Positions 31,795 to 38,949 of a stretch of 38,949 nt of DNA are shown piece after piece; the stretch's first letter is position 1, and every line of letters begins with the position of its first letter. The stretch is from Nocardia abscessus NBRC 100374. GTDB taxonomy: Bacteria; Actinomycetota; Actinomycetes; Mycobacteriales; Mycobacteriaceae. The notes below the pieces were generated by a model that was given only the letters and a program-made list of their open reading frames with translations, searched no databases and was not told the DNA's origin. The stretch covers positions 1-38,949 of the forward strand of contig NZ_BAFP01000097.1 of the NCBI RefSeq assembly GCF_000308455.1, given 5' to 3'. The translations under genes were made by a program, and so were the position numbers.

Positions 31795-32991
31795 GTGCGG
31801 CGGTGGTCGGAATTGCCGGAGCGGACGCGGGATGCGCTGGGTGCGGTCCTCGCGTTCACCGGCGGCGGCGCGCTGTACCTCACCGGCCTGTCCACGATGA
31901 CCGATCGGGGCGCGCACCTGCCGCTGTGGGTGCGCTTCGGTGTGCTGGCCGCACTGTGCGTGGCGACGTTCTTCCGTCGCCGGTATCCGATCACGGCCAT
32001 GCTGTACGGCCTCCTTCCGCTGGCGGTGGACGTCCGGCTCGGCGCCACGGTGCCGGTCTGGATCATCTACGCCGACCTGATCTACTCGGCCGTGCTGTAC
32101 GCCGGGCGGCGAGCCTCGCGGATCACCGCGATGGCCTGGTCGGTGTTCTCCGGCGTCGCCGTGGCGCTCACACTGGCGTCGACCGGCGACCTGCGGGCGG
32201 TCGCGCTGGCCCTGGTGGCGGTGTTCAGTTTCGTGGCGACCCCGATCTGGTGGGCGAACTCGGTACGCACGCACAAGGAGGTGGCGGCCGCCGAGCGCAC
32301 CCGCGCGCAAGCACTGACGCTGGTCGCCGAGCTCGACCGCCGTGCGGCCATCGCCGACGAGCGCACCACCATGGCCCGCGACCTGCACGACGTGATCGCC
32401 GGGCACCTGTCGGCCATCGCCCTGCACTCCGAGGCGGCGCTCGGGGTGCTCGGCCGCGGCGGCGCCGATCCCGCCGTAGCCGGGATCATGCGGTCCATCC
32501 GCGCGAACAGCGTCAGCGCGCTGCACGAGATGCGCACGATGATCGGTTTGCTGCGCAGCGACGGAGACGTCGCGACGGAGACCGCCGCGCCGCGCACGCT
32601 CGCCCAATTGTCGATTCTGGTGGATGCCGCACGCGCGGCCGGGATCTCGGTGCGGGTGCGCACGGCACTGGACGGCGCGGCGCTGCCCAGCGCGGTCGAC
32701 CAGGCCGCCTACCGCATCGTCCAGGAGGCTTTGACCAACGCCATGAAACACGCCCCGGGCCAGGAGGTCTTCATCGACGTGCGAGCCGAGGAGGAGACGC
32801 TGAACATTTCCGTTCGCAACCCGGCCGTGCCCGCGCGGCGGTCCGCCGCCGGGGCGGAAACCGGGCGCCGCGGCCTGGTGAACATGCGCGAGCGGGCCGC
32901 CGCGCTCGGCGGAAATCTGCGTGCCGGACCGGATTCCGGCTGCTGGGAAGTCCTGGCCAGCCTGCCGCTCGGCTCCGCCGGTGCCGCATGA
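31795..32991 (+). CDS. NarL-type sensor histidine kinase (HisKA_3)
   Basis: 398 residues. The N-terminal 150 residues carry about five membrane segments with little extracellular sequence, so the signal is probably sensed in or near the membrane. The dimerisation/phosphoacceptor helix holds His198 in ARDLHDVIAGHLSAIALH; the ATPase has N-box Glu311/Asn315 in QEALTNAMKHAPG and the RRGLVNMRERAAALGG segment near the end. It would phosphorylate the response regulator whose start overlaps its stop (ATGA). GTG 31795 is chosen for its position after GGAGG, although that spacing is short. Divergent from khtT, 93 bp apart. Confidence 0.92.
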   Translation: MRRWSELPERTRDALGAVLAFTGGGALYLTGLSTMTDRGAHLPLWVRFGVLAALCVATFFRRRYPITAMLYGLLPLAVDVRLGATVPVWIIYADLIYSAVLYAGRRASRITAMAWSVFSGVAVALTLASTGDLRAVALALVAVFSFVATPIWWANSVRTHKEVAAAERTRAQALTLVAELDRRAAIADERTTMARDLHDVIAGHLSAIALHSEAALGVLGRGGADPAVAGIMRSIRANSVSALHEMRTMIGLLRSDGDVATETAAPRTLAQLSILVDAARAAGISVRVRTALDGAALPSAVDQAAYRIVQEALTNAMKHAPGQEVFIDVRAEEETLNISVRNPAVPARRSAAGAETGRRGLVNMRERAAALGGNLRAGPDSGCWEVLASLPLGSAGAA

Positions 32992-33635
32992 CGATTCGAG
33001 TGGTGATCGCCGACGACCACGCGGCGATCCGCGCGGGCCTGCGGATGATCCTGGACGTCGAGGACGATATCGAGGTGGTGGGCGAGGCGGCCGACGGCGA
33101 CGTCGCGGTGGCGCAGGCCAAAGCGCTGCGGCCGCAGGTGGTGCTGATGGACATCCGGATGCCAGGTGTGGACGGGCTCACCGCCACGGAGCGGATCACC
33201 GCCGACGGCCTGGCCAAGGTGCTGATCCTGACCACATTCGACTTGGACGAGTACGTGTTTCGCGCGCTGCGCGCGGGCGCCTCGGGGTTCGTCCTGAAAT
33301 CCGCGTCGGGACAGTCGCTGGTCGCGGCGGTGCGCACGGTCGCGGCGGGCGACGGCGTGCTGGCTCCGGAAGTCACGCGGGCGGTGATCACGGCGTTCGC
33401 CGCGACGAATCGGGCTGCCGCGCAACCGGCTCCGCCGGGGCTCGGCGAACTCACCGAGCGGGAACGAGAAGTACTCGACTGTCTCGGCGACGGACTGTCC
33501 AACGCGCAGATCGCGGGCCTGCTGTTCATCGGCGAGACGACCGTCAAGACGCACGTCTCCCGGGTGCTCACGAAACTCGGTGTGCGGTCGCGGGTTCAAG
33601 CCGCCATCCTGGCGCGCGAGATCCGCGACCGGTAG
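32988..33635 (+). CDS. NarL/LuxR-family response regulator
   Basis: 215 residues. The receiver domain has Asp9-Asp10 (VVIADDHAAIRAGL), phosphoacceptor Asp55 in VVLMDIRMPG, Thr83 and Lys104 (GFVLKSASG). The C-terminal LuxR helix-turn-helix spans about 153-215 (LTEREREVLDCLGDGLSNAQ, TTVKTHVSRVLTKLGVRSR). It is translationally coupled to the kinase. The closest possible targets by position are the divergent khtTU genes, but no binding site was identified. Its TAG stop directly abuts the DUF952 stop on the other strand. Confidence 0.95.
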   Translation: MTIRVVIADDHAAIRAGLRMILDVEDDIEVVGEAADGDVAVAQAKALRPQVVLMDIRMPGVDGLTATERITADGLAKVLILTTFDLDEYVFRALRAGASGFVLKSASGQSLVAAVRTVAAGDGVLAPEVTRAVITAFAATNRAAAQPAPPGLGELTEREREVLDCLGDGLSNAQIAGLLFIGETTVKTHVSRVLTKLGVRSRVQAAILAREIRDR

Positions 33636-33995
33636 TCACGCCACGAGGGGGGCGAATATCCCGTCCGTGCCGGGCAGGTACTCCTCGACTCCCGTGACCG
33701 CGCCCACCGGCAGTGGGCCGTACAGGTGCGGGAAGAGCATCGATTCCGGATCGGTCGCGACACCCGGCTCCCACTCGATCGGCGACCCCACCCGGCGCGG
33801 ATCGATGCGCAGCAGCACCAGATCACGCCGTCCCGCGAACAAGCGGTTCGCGGGCAGGTGGACCTGCTGCGGCGACGAGAGATGGATGAACCCCGTATCG
33901 GCGAGCGAGGGGGCACGGTACTCCCCCGTTTGCCGAGCGGAAAGCCATTCACCCAAAGTGCATAGGTGAACCAGCGTGTGAGTGTCATAGGTCAC
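33636..33995 (-). CDS. DUF952 family protein
   Basis: 119 residues. The sequence HLCTLGEWLSARQTGEYRAP, GFIHLSSPQQVHLPANRLF and LLRIDPRRVGSPIEWEPG matches DUF952, a small family distantly related to ADP-ribosyltransferase/RNA 2'-phosphotransferase-like folds, with no confirmed activity. The GTG at 33995 has GGGAG 7 bp upstream. The 276 bp upstream (33996-34271) hold only regulatory sequence for this gene and the divergent small zinc protein. Confidence 0.87.
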   Translation of the reverse strand: MTYDTHTLVHLCTLGEWLSARQTGEYRAPSLADTGFIHLSSPQQVHLPANRLFAGRRDLVLLRIDPRRVGSPIEWEPGVATDPESMLFPHLYGPLPVGAVTGVEEYLPGTDGIFAPLVA

Positions 33996-34271
33996 GGGTA
34001 ATCTCCCAGTAGACAACTGGATCGGTCGATCGAGGGTGTGACGCAGTACACATCGACGGCATGACCTGTGGCGTTCGCCCGTAGCGAAATCCCAGGTCGT
34101 GTTATCGAAAACACACTGATTCACGCGCGGGAACAAAGTCCCCCGTCCCGAACGTCTGACAGAGTAGTCATACCCCTGCTGGGAAGTAGCGGTAGCGAGC
34201 TCGTGGTGAGTGACCACGGGCCCCACACCAGGTGAACGGTCGTCGGGACCGGGAGCCAGGACGGAGGAGTC

Positions 34272-34466
34272 ATGCCAGGAACCCTGACAAGCACCCCACT
34301 GACCGCGGTCGATCGTTGCGACCGCTGCGGGGCGGCTGCCCGAGTGCGTGCCGTACTGCCCGCGGGTGGAGAGTTGCTCTTCTGCCAGCACCACGCGAAC
34401 GAACACATGGATCGCCTGCGTGAGCTCGACGCCGTTATCGACACGGAGTCCGCTCCCGCGCTCTGA
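34272..34466 (+). CDS. Small zinc-binding protein (DUF7455-like)
   Basis: 64 residues. It begins MPGTLTSTPLTAVDRCDRCG and has two likely zinc-ligand pairs, Cys16/Cys19 and Cys38/His41 (CQHHANEH). Very similar small proteins occur widely near sigA in Actinobacteria (recalled, not searched). A strong GGAGGAG lies 3-4 bp before the ATG. No function is known. A long hairpin follows 53 bp after the stop. Confidence 0.88.
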   Translation: MPGTLTSTPLTAVDRCDRCGAAARVRAVLPAGGELLFCQHHANEHMDRLRELDAVIDTESAPAL

Positions 34467-34519
34467 TCCGCTCCTCGCGTCCTGACACAACAGCATCGGA
34501 CAACAGAACACCGTTTCCA

Positions 34520-34555
34520 CCGGCAGCGGGCGACCCACAGGTCGCCCGCTGCCGG
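34520..34555. terminator. Strong bidirectional hairpin, 16-bp perfect stem
   Basis: CCGGCAGCGGGCGACC (34520-34535), loop CACA, GGTCGCCCGCTGCCGG (34540-34555). It sits between the small zinc protein gene (+) and the TetR gene (-), which converge here. There is no U-tract, but stem length and placement make it a good terminator for both. Confidence 0.75.
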
Positions 34556-34570
34556 CGTGTCCGGGGGCGG

Positions 34571-35326
34571 TCAAGGTCCGGCCGCCGCGCCCGAGATGCC
34601 GTCCAGCAGCCTGGCCAGGCCGTATTCGAACGCACCGTCCGGGTCGGCGGGCGCCTGGTACAGCTCACCGACCGCGGCCCCCACGCGCGAGGACAGCGGG
34701 AACCGGCTCGGTGCGATGACCTCGGCCAGCAGCGGGCCGTGCATCTCCCACCAGCGCGCGTCGCTGGTCCGCCCGGTCTCACGGGCCGCGGCGATCGCCA
34801 TCCGCGCATTGCCGGTGGCGAACTCCGACAGCACGGCGATCACCCGGTCCATCTCCACGTCCGGCAAGCCGAGCCCGTCGATCGCGGCGAACTGCCGCTC
34901 GTAGCGCCGCATCCGCCCCGGGCCGAGCACGAGCCGCCAGGGCGACACCTCGAGCAGCCAGGGATGCGCGAGAAGTTCGTTTCGGACCTGGCGAGCCACA
35001 GCGGCGAGGCGCTCGCGCGGCGGCAGATCTCCCGGAATCGGTGCGTCCTCGTCCGCCACCGCGTCGGCCATGAGGACCGCCAGCGCGTCCTTGCTCGGCA
35101 CGTACGTGTAGAGGCTCATCGGCCGCAGCCCCAGCTCGGCGGCGACGGCCCGGATGGACACCTTCTCGTAGCCATCCCGGTCGGCCAGCGCTACCGCCGC
35201 GGCGACCACCCCGTCGACGCTGACCGTCTGCTTCGGACCGCGTCCGCCGGGACGCGGCGGACGTTCGTGCCGCCACAGCAGACTCATCAGCTGCCGGGCC
35301 TGGTCGGTGCTGAGTTCGTCGCTCAC
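34571..35326 (-). CDS. TetR/AcrR-family transcriptional regulator
   Basis: 251 residues. The N-terminal helix-turn-helix (about 38-85) includes VVAAAVALADRDGYEKVSIR and AELGLRPMSLYTYVPSKDAL; the C-terminal ligand domain is of the TetR_C_1 type (tetracycline-repressor-like), with SPWRLVLGPGRMRRYERQFAA. The GTG at 35326 has GAGGAG 3 bp upstream. Just upstream lie two related 15-bp repeats that are probably its operator. The divergent SNF2 gene starts about 80-120 bp away and could be its target. Confidence 0.93.
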   Translation of the reverse strand: MSDELSTDQARQLMSLLWRHERPPRPGGRGPKQTVSVDGVVAAAVALADRDGYEKVSIRAVAAELGLRPMSLYTYVPSKDALAVLMADAVADEDAPIPGDLPPRERLAAVARQVRNELLAHPWLLEVSPWRLVLGPGRMRRYERQFAAIDGLGLPDVEMDRVIAVLSEFATGNARMAIAAARETGRTSDARWWEMHGPLLAEVIAPSRFPLSSRVGAAVGELYQAPADPDGAFEYGLARLLDGISGAAAGP

Positions 35327-35347
35327 TGGCTCCTCGGAACAAATCCA

Positions 35348-35389
35348 GTACGGTGTACGTTGTCAGACTACTCCGTACGCCATACGTTG
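35348..35389. promoter_or_regulatory. Candidate TetR operator: two 15-bp related repeats
   Basis: Site 1 GTACGGTGTACGTTG (35348-35362) and site 2 GTACGCCATACGTTG (35375-35389) agree at 12 of 15 positions and start 27 bp apart. Each has a short GTAC/TAC inverted core typical of TetR operators. They fill the promoter space between the TetR gene and the divergent SNF2 gene, consistent with autoregulation and possible co-control. Confidence 0.55.
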
Positions 35390-35443
35390 ATTTAGGGGTC
35401 CGCTCTGCCCAGCACACACGCCACTTATCTACCGGACCGGCAC

Positions 35444-37210
35444 ATGTTCGCACTCTGGAGCTGGAACGGACACGGCGCCGGTCCCGCCCCGCGCGCCCAG
35501 GGTGATCGTGAGACCCTCGCGCTGGCCGTCCCGGCCGCCATGGACGGGGCGCTCGAGGTCGCCGACGTCGACGCCACCCTGGTGGACCCGCGCACTTTCG
35601 CGGACTCGACGGTCGAGCACCCGGGCGAGTCGATCCTGGCCTGGCAGCGGCTGGTGCGCGCCGTCCTCGCCGAACCCGCGGCGCAACCGCCCGAGGCGGA
35701 CGCCGACGACCTGCCCATCGCCGCCCACGCGGTGCCGGACGCGTCCGGCACCGCGATCGTCTCGGCGCGACGGGCGCTGGACGTCCTGCGCGACACCGAG
35801 GCCGTGACCGCCGAGTTGCATGCGACGCTGACGGCGCGGCTGCGGCCCTACCAGGCACGTGGGATCGGCTGGCTGCGCGAAACCGTGGCCGCGCACGGCG
35901 GCGCGGTGCTCGCCGACGAGATGGGGCTCGGCAAGACCGTGCAGACCATCGGGTTCCTGCTCGACCGCGCCGAGGCCGGAGCACAGCTGGTGGTGTGCCC
36001 GACCTCACTGGTCGGCAACTGGGCCCACGAGATCGGCCGGTTCGCTCCGGGGCTGCGGGTGGTCGTCTGGCGGGGCGGCGACGTGCACGCCGAGGCCGCG
36101 ACGGTCGTCGTCACGGGCTACCCGACCCTGCGGCTGCACGGACAGCGGGTGGCGCGGCGGAGCTGGGCGACGGCCGTCTTCGACGAGGCGCAAGCGCTGA
36201 AGAACCCCCGCACCCAGGTCGCGAAGGCCGCGCGCGCGATCGATGCGGCCGCGACCGTCGCCCTGACCGGAACGCCGGTGGAGAACCATCTCGAAGAGCT
36301 GTGGGCCCTGCTGCACCTGGTGGCGCCGCGGCTGTTCGGGCACCGGACGCAGTTCCGGCGGCGCTTCGTGCGGCCGATCCACGAGGGTTCGGCGGCCGCC
36401 GCGGCGCGGTTGCGCGACGCCATCGAACCGGTCGTGCTGGCACGGACGAAGAGACAGGTCGCCGCCGCACTGCCCGCGAAGCTCCACAGCGACCTGCTCT
36501 GCGACCTCACCGCCGAGCAGGAGCGGCTCTACGACCAGTTGCTCGAGCGTGCCATCGACGACGGATTCGGTGCGGGCATCGAACGCCACGGCCGCGTGCT
36601 GGCCGCGCTCACCGCGCTGCGGCAGGTGTGCAACCATCCCGGGCTGATCACCGGCGAGCTCGACGAGTTGGCCGGCCGCTCCGGAAAACTGGACCTGTGC
36701 ACCGACATCGTCGCCAGCAACCTCGAAACGGCCAGTCCCACCTTGGTTTTCACCCAGTACCGCCAGACCGGTGAGCTTCTGGTCCGGCATTTCGCCGAAC
36801 AGTTCGGGGTATCCGCGCCGTTCTTCCACGGCGGGCTCACCCAGACCGAGCGCGCCGCGATCGTCACCCGATTCCAATCCCAGGACGGACCACCGGTGCT
36901 GGTGCTCAGCCTGCGCGCGGCGGGCACCGGGCTGACGCTGACCCGCGCCGCCGATGTCGTCCACTTCGATCGCTGGTGGAACCCCGCGGTGGAGGCGCAG
37001 GCCTCCGACCGGGTCCACCGGATCGGCCAGACCCGCACGGTCACCGTGACCACGCTCACCTCGACCACCACCGTGGAGGAGCACATCGCGGCCATGCACC
37101 AGCGCAAGGCGGCGCTGCGCGACCTCGGTGACGCGGCGGGTATCGCGGCACTGACCGCGCTGGACGACGACCAGCTGATCGAAGTCCTGCGCCGCAAGAG
37201 GGAGAGCTGA
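35444..37210 (+). CDS. SNF2-family DEAD/DEAH helicase-like ATPase, short form
   Basis: 588 residues from the ATG at 35444. Domains: short N-terminal part (1-130), SNF2 ATPase with Walker A GLGKT (161-165), DEAQ (247-250), LTGTPVENHLEELW (274-287), then helicase C with SPTLVFTQYRQTGELL, LSLRAAGTGLTLTRA and DRVHRIGQTRTV. It is an ATP-driven DNA translocase, probably remodelling protein-DNA complexes or acting in repair; many actinobacterial relatives are about 900-1000 residues. The frame stays open upstream without ATG/GTG; a CTG at 35405 preceded by AGGGG would add STHATYLPDRH-like residues and may be the true start. The stop overlaps the next start by one base (TGATG). Confidence 0.9.
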   Translation: MFALWSWNGHGAGPAPRAQGDRETLALAVPAAMDGALEVADVDATLVDPRTFADSTVEHPGESILAWQRLVRAVLAEPAAQPPEADADDLPIAAHAVPDASGTAIVSARRALDVLRDTEAVTAELHATLTARLRPYQARGIGWLRETVAAHGGAVLADEMGLGKTVQTIGFLLDRAEAGAQLVVCPTSLVGNWAHEIGRFAPGLRVVVWRGGDVHAEAATVVVTGYPTLRLHGQRVARRSWATAVFDEAQALKNPRTQVAKAARAIDAAATVALTGTPVENHLEELWALLHLVAPRLFGHRTQFRRRFVRPIHEGSAAAAARLRDAIEPVVLARTKRQVAAALPAKLHSDLLCDLTAEQERLYDQLLERAIDDGFGAGIERHGRVLAALTALRQVCNHPGLITGELDELAGRSGKLDLCTDIVASNLETASPTLVFTQYRQTGELLVRHFAEQFGVSAPFFHGGLTQTERAAIVTRFQSQDGPPVLVLSLRAAGTGLTLTRAADVVHFDRWWNPAVEAQASDRVHRIGQTRTVTVTTLTSTTTVEEHIAAMHQRKAALRDLGDAAGIAALTALDDDQLIEVLRRKRES

Positions 37211-37764
37211 TGGCGGACAACGAATTCGGCTACACCGCGTGGGGCATGGACTGGGTGCGCCTGGCCGAGCCGCTGCGCCAGACCCGGCCGGACCCGCTGC
37301 TGCCCCGCGCGCGCAGCATCGCCCGTAACAACGGCGTGCAGGCCGTCGTCGAAGCACAGGTGGTGCGCGCCACCATCCACCGCGGCGGCCAGGCCTCGCT
37401 GACGCACGTGGAGGTGGCGCCACTACCCCGGAAGACGATCACCGCGATCGCCGGGATCGTGCCGGACCCGGCCGTGCTGACCGACGACGCCCACCGCGCG
37501 CTCGGCGCGGCAGGCGTCTCGCCGGCGCCGCGGCTCGCGGGCACCGACTGTTCGTGCCCGGCGCGCTCGCCGCGGTGCGTCCACGTCCTCGCCGTCTACT
37601 ACGAGATGGCACGGCAGGTCGACGAGAACCCGCGGCTCGCCTTGGCGGTCCAGGGCTATTTCGCCGCCACGCCGCAGGATTGCGACGAGTCGGCGCCGGC
37701 GGCGCGGTGGACGCCGATCAGCGCGCTCGACCCGCGGCGATTCTTCACGACGACGCCCAGCTGA
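37210..37764 (+). CDS. SWIM zinc-finger protein, partner of the SNF2 ATPase
   Basis: 184 residues, short for the family. The SWIM motif CxCx6CxH is Cys114, Cys116, Cys123, His125 (CSCPARSPRCVHVLAVYYEM). The N-terminal part RNNGVQAVVEAQVVRATIHRGG is typical of SWIM proteins encoded next to SNF2 genes. SWIM domains bind DNA or protein. The start codon shares its first base with the helicase stop, so the two proteins are made together and probably act as a pair. The C-terminus after residue 150 is disordered. Confidence 0.9.
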   Translation: MADNEFGYTAWGMDWVRLAEPLRQTRPDPLLPRARSIARNNGVQAVVEAQVVRATIHRGGQASLTHVEVAPLPRKTITAIAGIVPDPAVLTDDAHRALGAAGVSPAPRLAGTDCSCPARSPRCVHVLAVYYEMARQVDENPRLALAVQGYFAATPQDCDESAPAARWTPISALDPRRFFTTTPS

Positions 37765-37811
37765 ACGACCGGACGACATCGGCGCGTCCTCCGTCGGGTC
37801 CAGGCCAACTC

Positions 37812-37842
37812 GTCCCGCCCACCGGCCGCTGGTGGGCGGGAC
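37812..37842. terminator. Bidirectional hairpin, 12-bp perfect stem
   Basis: GTCCCGCCCACC (37812-37823), loop GGCCGCT, GGTGGGCGGGAC (37831-37842). It lies in the 79-bp gap between the convergent SWIM and methyltransferase genes. There is no U-tract. Confidence 0.7.
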
Positions 37843-37843
37843 C

Positions 37844-38413
37844 TCACTCCGGCCGCCGGGCCCGGAAGCGGAAACTCGAGGCGCCGGTATCGATTTCCAC
37901 GTCGGTGAAGCCGATCCTCAGCAGCCGGTCGGCGGCGGTCTCCGGTGGCACGGGCACGCAGGTGTCGCCCAGGTGCATGAGCCGGAAGAGCCGGCCGTCG
38001 AGCCCGTCACTGCCCGCGAACACGCCGCCGGGGCGCAGTACCCGAAGGGCTTCGGCGAACAACGCGTCCTGCCTGCCGGGCGTCGGCACGTGGTGCAGCA
38101 TGGTGAAGCACACCACGGAGTCGAATCGTCCCGGCGGCAAAGGCATGTCGGCGCCGTCGCCGTCGAGCACCGTCATAGCGGCGCCGTGCCGGTCACGCAG
38201 CCGGGCGGCCAGCGCCGGATCGATCTCGACGCCGGTGAGCGTCGAGGTCCGGGCCAGCAGCGCGGACACGTTGGCGCCGTAGCCGGGGCCGATCTCCAGC
38301 GTCGCGGCACCGAGGTCGAGGCCCGACAGCGCCCACGGCACGATGCGGGTCGCGCTGGCCCGCTCCCACATCGAGGAGCGGCACAGCAATCGGTGAAATG
38401 TGTTCATCGCCAT
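37844..38413 (-). CDS. Class I SAM-dependent methyltransferase, substrate unknown
   Basis: 189 residues. Motif I is LEIGPGYGANVSALLA, followed by TGVEIDPALAARL (acidic residue that binds the ribose), GDGADMPLPPGRFDSVVCF, HHVPTPG and EALRVLRPGGVFAGSD. This is the Methyltransf_11-type arrangement. The ATG at 38413 is supported by a TAGCGT -10 box 7 bp upstream; ATG 38407 is two codons shorter. Divergent from an AraC regulator gene 55 bp away, which may control it. Confidence 0.9.
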   Translation of the reverse strand: MAMNTFHRLLCRSSMWERASATRIVPWALSGLDLGAATLEIGPGYGANVSALLARTSTLTGVEIDPALAARLRDRHGAAMTVLDGDGADMPLPPGRFDSVVCFTMLHHVPTPGRQDALFAEALRVLRPGGVFAGSDGLDGRLFRLMHLGDTCVPVPPETAADRLLRIGFTDVEIDTGASSFRFRARRPE

Positions 38414-38420
38414 GCCTGTG

Positions 38421-38426
38421 ACGCTA
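38421..38426 (-). promoter_or_regulatory. -10 element (TAGCGT on minus strand) of the methyltransferase gene, leaderless
   Basis: TAGCGT ends 7 bp before the ATG at 38413, in the narrow divergent region shared with the AraC gene. Confidence 0.45.
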
Positions 38427-38454
38427 GGAGCGGATCACGCCCGGCACGACAGGC

Positions 38455-38460
38455 TACGGT
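38455..38460 (+). promoter_or_regulatory. -10 element (TACGGT) of the AraC-family gene, leaderless
   Basis: TACGGT ends 8 bp before the GTG at 38469. The two divergent -10 boxes are only 28 bp apart, so a regulator bound between them would affect both genes. Confidence 0.4.
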
Positions 38461-38468
38461 GACAAACT

Positions 38469-38949
38469 GTGTCGCAGAACGGCCATGCCGTGGTTCATCC
38501 CAACCCACCCGGCGCGACCGCCATGGTGTTCGGGGCCGGAGTGCTCCCCGCGGGGCACTGGTTCGATGTGCACGAGCATCCGCAGCACCAGATCGCCTGG
38601 GCCTCCCGCGGAGTCCTCGCGGTCGAGGTGGGCGACAACCGGTGGGTGCTGCCGCCGACCAGGGCGCTGTGGATCCCCGCGGGGGTCGTGCATCGCACCG
38701 GCACCTCCGACGGCGCGGCGATGCGTGGCATCTTCCTGGATCCGGTCCGGTGCCCGGTCACCTTCGACGCGCCGACCATGTTGCGCGTGAGCCGGCTTCT
38801 GCACGAACTGTTCGACCTGCTCACCACCCACGACACCGCTCAGCCGCGGCGGGAGCGCGCCGAGGCGGTGGTGTTCGATCTGCTCGAGCCCGTCGAAGTG
38901 ATCCCGATCGGCGCGCATCCGCCCACCGATCCGCGGGCGCGGCAGGTGG
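38469..38949 (+). CDS. AraC-family regulator, N-terminal cupin part (3' truncated by window end)
   Basis: 160 complete codons from the GTG at 38469 and open at the window edge. The translation includes GVLPAGHWFDVHEHPQHQIA, ASRGVLAVEVGDNRWVLPPT and ALWIPAGVVHRTGTS, a cupin sensor domain with metal- or ligand-binding histidines as found in AraC-type regulators. Further on, LLHELFDLLTTHDT and RRERAEAVVFDLL are typical of the linker before the helix-turn-helix, and the final residues HPPTDPRARQV match the start of the AraC DNA-binding domain, which lies outside. Probably regulates the divergent methyltransferase and itself. Confidence 0.85.
   Translation, partial: MSQNGHAVVHPNPPGATAMVFGAGVLPAGHWFDVHEHPQHQIAWASRGVLAVEVGDNRWVLPPTRALWIPAGVVHRTGTSDGAAMRGIFLDPVRCPVTFDAPTMLRVSRLLHELFDLLTTHDTAQPRRERAEAVVFDLLEPVEVIPIGAHPPTDPRARQV

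Noticed and set aside
1..38949. CRISPR arrays, insertion sequences, tRNA or rRNA genes
   Set aside because: Looked for regular direct repeats, transposase motifs and cloverleaf-like or rRNA segments; none were found.

Overview
This is a GC-rich chromosomal window from a mycolic-acid-containing actinomycete, most likely Nocardia or a close relative. The evidence is the very high GC content, frequent GTG starts, many genes that look leaderless, an arabinogalactan arabinofuranosyltransferase (AftC), and a gene order that largely follows the Mycobacterium tuberculosis Rv2671-Rv2703 block. No mobile element, CRISPR array, rRNA or tRNA gene was recognised. The genus is an inference from gene content and order; no database search was possible.

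Layout. 1-3.9 kb (+): the end of a RibD-like reductase, a lipoprotein with an alpha/beta-hydrolase fold, aftC and msrB. 4.2-7.8 kb (-): haem genes hemQ, hemG/hemY and hemE. 8-10 kb (+): a DUF3000 protein and an RNase D family protein. 10-11.9 kb (-): dxs. 12-14.9 kb: a gene-poor stretch, a SIMPL-domain protein, a frameshifted VOC/glyoxalase gene, a DUF1330 protein and an echA15-like crotonase. 14.9-19.8 kb: a TrmA-type RNA methyltransferase and a KimA-like APC transporter (-), facing ceoB and ceoC (+), two RCK potassium-regulator proteins. 19.9-21.8 kb (-): an extra SigD/ShbA-like sigma factor, DUF3159 and an OB-fold protein. 21.9-27.8 kb: a small hydrolase, DUF3710, dut, DUF3093, DUF4193, cei, an inositol monophosphatase and ppgK. 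28-29.3 kb (+): sigA, the principal sigma factor. After sigA the resemblance to the M. tuberculosis order stops: a decayed rhomboid-like gene, a KhtT/KhtU K+/H+ antiporter pair, a two-component system, DUF952, a small zinc protein, a TetR regulator, a compact SNF2 helicase-SWIM pair, a methyltransferase and the start of an AraC regulator.

How genes may work together. Two loci suggest potassium homeostasis: a KimA-like importer divergent from CeoB/CeoC with no TrkH/KtrB membrane subunit nearby, and KhtT-KhtU for efflux. The three haem genes match the coproporphyrin-dependent route of Actinobacteria. Several envelope genes (aftC, cei, possibly suhB) reflect the mycolate cell wall. A SigD/ShbA-like sigma lies about 7.5 kb from sigA; in Streptomyces a related factor drives the principal sigma gene, so a regulatory link is possible but unproven.

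The most unusual signals are: the KimA-CeoBC arrangement; alternating complementary segments in the leader of the extra sigma gene; a perfect 16-bp palindrome overlapping both the dut and DUF3093 promoters; an Arg/Gly-rich insertion of about 85 residues inside the RNA methyltransferase; a hydrolase-fold lipoprotein without its nucleophile serine; and two pseudogenes.
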